From NCBI GenBank assembly GCA_903837605.1, contig CAILVF010000087.1:124001-188000 (forward strand): a DNA stretch of 64,000 bases, given 5' to 3'. Shown here one piece after another: positions 61,164 to 64,000 of the stretch (the stretch's first letter is position 1; each line of letters begins with the position of its first letter). The position numbers and the translations under genes are program-made. The notes below the pieces were generated by a model, which searched no databases, had not been told where the DNA came from, and was given only the letters and a program-made list of their open reading frames with translations. Origin of the DNA: an uncultured Bacteroidales bacterium. Lineage in GTDB: Bacteria > Bacteroidota > Bacteroidia > Bacteroidales > FEN-979.

Positions 61164-62522
61164 TCAGTGAACAATGAACTTTGAGGTAAAAGAAACTTTC
61201 TCGTTGAAAAGCCTGAGATACAAAATCCCTTTGGGTAAACTGCGTGCATCAATCGTGCAAGTATTGCCTGGGTCCATCAATACAATGCCGGAACGATAAA
61301 CTATTTCGCCTAATAAATTAAAAACCGCCAGTTCAAAATGGGTTTCATTTCCCTTGATATGAATGCAAAGTTTCTCTGAAACGGGATTTGGCGAGATCGA
61401 GATCCCACAAATATTTTTATAATCTTCATAACCGATGCAAGTCTTTGTAATAACCTGTTTAATAGAAGCCTGACCATTCCCGCAACTATTGATCCCGAAC
61501 GCCGTAACAGGTCCTGATACGGCATTTGTTCCAAATTCAACTGTGATCCTGTTTGTATGCTGCCCCGACGTGACGACAGCGCCCTGGGGTAAGGTCCATC
61601 CGTAGGAAGTTACATCAGGAATGGGGATAAGTGAGTAGATGTAATTCCCATGATCTAAACACACTGTATCAGGGCCAATAATTACACCTGCACCAGAAGG
61701 CAATGAATCCAGGCTTACCATTTTTGAAACCGGGGGCCCGGTTCCGCATGAATTATCTCCGGAAACACTTATACTTCCAGCCGACATGCCCCATTTAACA
61801 ACTACTGCAGGCGTACCGTCGCCGCTCAGAATAAAGGCGTCGGCAGGAACCACCCATGAATAATGAAGTGCATGAGGAACAGTGTCAACACTATAACTCC
61901 CTGTATCTGACTGACATATATAAGCAGGCCCGTCAATAGCCAGCGGAGCGGAAGGAATGGGGGTGATGGCAACCATAAGCACACCCGGGATACTGGTGCC
62001 GCAATTATTGCCAATTATTACAGAAACCGTACCGGAAGTATTTCCCCAAATAAGCTGAATTGCCGGAGTGTTCTGCCCCGATTGAATTACCGCCCCCGGA
62101 GGGACAGTCCATGAATAAGAAGTGGCTCCGATAAATTCATTTACAGAATAATTACAGCTTGAGCCGGAACAAGCCTCAGCCGGACCGTAAACAGCAGAAG
62201 GAGGAGGGGGGACTGTTTCCACATAAATCAGGAGGCTGTCGGTAGCTGTATTTGAAAGCTGGTCAGTGACCACCAGATGATACAGAGTATTGACAAGGGG
62301 CGTTGCCTGGGGATTCGGACTCTGGGGATTCGACAAACTGGAAGCAGGAGACCATAAGTAAGTGAACGGACCTTGTCCGCCATCAATGGTTACCGACAGC
62401 TGGGAATATTGTCCCTGGCAAATCGTATCCGGAACAGCATGAGCTTCTGCGATAAAACGGGTTTGCCCTGACAACTGAACCGACATTGCCAAAAGGAAAA
62501 ACAGAAGCGTTGAATATTTCAT
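61164..62522 (-). CDS. Secreted PKD/Ig-repeat protein with T9SS type A sorting domain
   Basis: A 452-residue exported protein with a signal peptide (about 1-19, ending LSGQ). One PKD-like repeat (25-105) precedes three near-identical repeats of about 85 residues; each has YSWTVPPGAVIQSGQ or a variant and ends with an NNCGTS-like turn. From about 370, ISISPNPVSEKLCIHIKG to the terminal SKFIVH is a type A C-terminal sorting domain of the type IX secretion system. No enzymatic part is seen, so adhesion or a structural role is likely. Confidence 0.85.
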   Translation of the reverse strand: MKYSTLLFFLLAMSVQLSGQTRFIAEAHAVPDTICQGQYSQLSVTIDGGQGPFTYLWSPASSLSNPQSPNPQATPLVNTLYHLVVTDQLSNTATDSLLIYVETVPPPPSAVYGPAEACSGSSCNYSVNEFIGATSYSWTVPPGAVIQSGQNTPAIQLIWGNTSGTVSVIIGNNCGTSIPGVLMVAITPIPSAPLAIDGPAYICQSDTGSYSVDTVPHALHYSWVVPADAFILSGDGTPAVVVKWGMSAGSISVSGDNSCGTGPPVSKMVSLDSLPSGAGVIIGPDTVCLDHGNYIYSLIPIPDVTSYGWTLPQGAVVTSGQHTNRITVEFGTNAVSGPVTAFGINSCGNGQASIKQVITKTCIGYEDYKNICGISISPNPVSEKLCIHIKGNETHFELAVFNLLGEIVYRSGIVLMDPGNTCTIDARSLPKGILYLRLFNEKVSFTSKFIVH

Positions 62523-62640
62523 ATTTATTTGAACTTATTCCAGGTGTTCGCCTTAATACAAAATTACAAAAAAAGGCTGGGCTCCAATAGGTTTTGCAAA
62601 TATCCCCGGCATCTTTTTATCACCCTATAATAAAGCATGT

Positions 62641-62648
62641 TATATTTG
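62641..62648 (+). promoter_or_regulatory. Putative -7 element for the ECF sigma gene
   Basis: TATATTTG fits TAnnTTTG and lies about 45 bases before the sigma factor ATG. No TTG is at the right distance upstream. Confidence 0.4.
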
Positions 62649-62693
62649 TAGAGGGTTTGTAACCTGAAACGAGCATTAACGTCTAAACTCCAC

Positions 62694-63260
62694 ATGAAAT
62701 ACCAGGACGACAATTTCTATATTGAGAGGGTATTGAATGGTGATTCTTCTTCATATGCTGCCCTGGTTTCTAAACACAAGAACCTGGTATTTTCGATCGC
62801 TCTTAAAGTATTGAATAACCGTGAGGATGCTGAAGAAATCGCCCAGGATGCGTTTGTAAAGGCTTATCACTCGTTAAAGTCATTTGAGAAAAAATCAAAA
62901 TTTTCGACCTGGCTTTACCGGATAGTTTACAATGCAGCCATCTCCAGAACAAGAAAAAGGGTGCTGGATACAACTCCGATGGATAATTATGTGATTAATA
63001 ATTATTCTGAAGAAGATATGCGGCCGGGGGTTGACGAGGTAGATCAAAATGAACAGCAGGTCTTGCTTGGAAAAGCAATGAAAAACCTGTCGGATGAGGA
63101 TAATCTGCTGATCACTTTATTCTACCACGGAAGTAATTCGATTGAAGAAATCAGCAGCATCACGGGCTTGTCTGCTTCAAATGTCAAAGTACGGCTGCAC
63201 CGGATCAGAAAAAAACTGTACGATGATATGAAAACAATGATGGAGCATCGATTGAATTGA
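62694..63260 (+). CDS. ECF-type RNA polymerase sigma factor
   Basis: A 188-residue sigma-70 family factor with only regions 2 and 4. Region 2 includes NNREDAEEIAQDAFVKAYHS and FSTWLYRIVYNAAIS; region 4 has the helix-turn-helix SIEEISSITGLSASNVKVRL. An acidic linker (about 100-120) joins them. It is followed after 18 bases by a small membrane protein likely to act as its anti-sigma factor. The regulon cannot be predicted. Confidence 0.94.
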   Translation: MKYQDDNFYIERVLNGDSSSYAALVSKHKNLVFSIALKVLNNREDAEEIAQDAFVKAYHSLKSFEKKSKFSTWLYRIVYNAAISRTRKRVLDTTPMDNYVINNYSEEDMRPGVDEVDQNEQQVLLGKAMKNLSDEDNLLITLFYHGSNSIEEISSITGLSASNVKVRLHRIRKKLYDDMKTMMEHRLN

Positions 63261-63278
63261 ATTTTTAATTACACGGAT

Positions 63279-63692
63279 ATGGAAACTGACGATTTGGTAA
63301 ATGATGATTTTCTGGCGGATCTTTTGAGAAAGATGCCATTGGAAACTCCTTCTGATGAGTTCATTAATAAAGTGATGGCCGGGATAGAACCACTGCCCGT
63401 CCTCGTTAACGAAAAAAAGCCCTACTTTTTGTGGGTCAAATCATCCATACCTTTTATTGGCCTGGGAATGTTTGTATTGCTGATCATTTTTTCTTCTGAT
63501 ATTCCGTACCTGAATCTCAATTATGGCAGGGATTATTTTTCATTGATTTTCATTAAAGCATTCCAGCCTTTTATCGTTTCAATGAAAGCACTGCTTTCGT
63601 CAAAATTCATCACTTATTCTTTGCTTATTGGGGTCTCGGCCGGATTTCTTTTCATTGTCGATAAATTATTCTCACGCAGGTTTGCTGCCTGA
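63279..63692 (+). CDS. Putative membrane anti-sigma factor
   Basis: A 137-residue protein with a short acidic cytoplasmic N-terminus (about 1-45, LADLLRKMPLETPSDEFINK) and two hydrophobic segments (about 50-70 and 108-128). It lacks the HxxxCxxC zinc site of ZAS-type anti-sigma factors. Position right after an ECF sigma gene supports an anti-sigma role, but no family match is claimed. Confidence 0.6.
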   Translation: METDDLVNDDFLADLLRKMPLETPSDEFINKVMAGIEPLPVLVNEKKPYFLWVKSSIPFIGLGMFVLLIIFSSDIPYLNLNYGRDYFSLIFIKAFQPFIVSMKALLSSKFITYSLLIGVSAGFLFIVDKLFSRRFAA

Positions 63693-63705
63693 ATTCATTT
63701 AACAG

Positions 63706-64000
63706 ATGATCCCTGGCCAGATACAACAAGCTTTATCTGCATTTTTTCATCAACAACAACATGTTGATTTTCAAATACTATCGTCAAGGCCACTTGGAGG
63801 CGGTTCAATCAATGAGGTCCACGTTCTAAAAACTACTCTTGGGCCGTTCTGCCTGAAGTATAATAACAATGCTTCCTTCCCAAAAATGTTTGAGACTGAA
63901 GCCAGGGGCCTTAAGCTTCTAACCGAGGCCAGGACAATAAGGGTTCCGAAGGTCATACTTCAAAGCGATCTTTCGGATTATTCATTTATTCTTTTGGAGT
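63706..64000 (+). CDS. Fructosamine-kinase-family protein, N-terminal part (cut by window end)
   Basis: An open frame of 98 codons from ATG 63706 to the window end without a stop. It reads LSSRPLGGGSINEVHVLKT, then GPFCLKYNNNASFPKMFETE, then ARGLKLLTEARTIRVPKVIL and FILLE, the order of the fructosamine kinase/ketosamine-3-kinase family: the glycine-rich ATP loop, the catalytic Lys and the hinge. Members phosphorylate sugar-amine adducts for protein deglycation. It begins 13 bases after the anti-sigma-like gene. Confidence 0.85.
   Translation, partial: MIPGQIQQALSAFFHQQQHVDFQILSSRPLGGGSINEVHVLKTTLGPFCLKYNNNASFPKMFETEARGLKLLTEARTIRVPKVILQSDLSDYSFILLE

Overview
The window is a piece of chromosome from a member of the Bacteroidota, most like an anaerobic or facultative Bacteroidales-type lineage. 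The evidence is an S46 dipeptidyl-peptidase, DUF4175 and DUF5777 proteins, a GldH-like lipoprotein, T9SS-type C-terminal sorting domains, a LytS/LytTR pair, an OlsF-type bifunctional acyltransferase, and promoters of the phylum-specific form TTTG-N19-21-TAnnTTTG. Genus cannot be set from the sequence. Genes are dense, no gap without a gene exceeds 300 bases, and I saw no insertion sequence, prophage or CRISPR array.

Layout. 0.1-9.4 kb: RNA modification (TrmH-type methyltransferase, RluA-type pseudouridine synthase), an EEP-family hydrolase, a GH3-family ligase, a LysE-type exporter, a DPP7-like S46 peptidase, and a LytS/LytTR two-component pair. 9.4-18.8 kb: OlsF-like acyltransferase with RNase R, a double-ATPase peptide ABC protein, ComF, a secreted lamin-tail protein and Asd. 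19.0-27.8 kb: a respiratory module. 27.9-39.8 kb: a stand-alone riboflavin kinase domain, then a minus-strand block with a GldH-like lipoprotein, a giant NtrY-like kinase, a methyltransferase, MnmG flanked by two parS-like sites, YbeY, an RsbW-like protein and DUF4175. 40-50.7 kb: GltX, a three-gene envelope cluster, tRNA-Gln with GlnRS, FolB, tRNA-Cys and purH-mreBCD. 50.8-64 kb: a MacB-like permease, a rubrerythrin-like protein, methylmalonyl-CoA epimerase, a TetR-TolC-HlyD-ABC2-ABC2 efflux operon, an Asp-substituted rhodanese, cysteine dioxygenase, tRNA-Ala, ThpR, a T9SS cargo protein, an ECF sigma factor with a putative anti-sigma partner, and the start of a fructosamine-kinase-like gene cut by the window end.

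The most interesting region is 19.0-27.8 kb. An FNR-like regulator with four suitably spaced cysteines is followed by a near-ideal FNR-type palindrome. Next come a hexaheme lipoprotein, a small lipoprotein whose haem motif is reduced to CXCH, a DUF5777 beta-barrel, a monohaem cytochrome c, a heptahaem membrane cytochrome, a cytochrome b, a Tat-exported four-cluster ferredoxin, an NrfD-type quinol-interacting subunit, and an anchored periplasmic protein. No molybdoenzyme or other obvious terminal reductase is present. I infer a quinol-to-periplasm electron conduit, perhaps reaching the cell surface through the lipoproteins and barrel. Its acceptor cannot be read from the sequence.

Other points worth attention are the parS-like sites around mnmG, an efflux operon with two permeases and no ATPase, and cognate glnS/tRNA-Gln adjacency.
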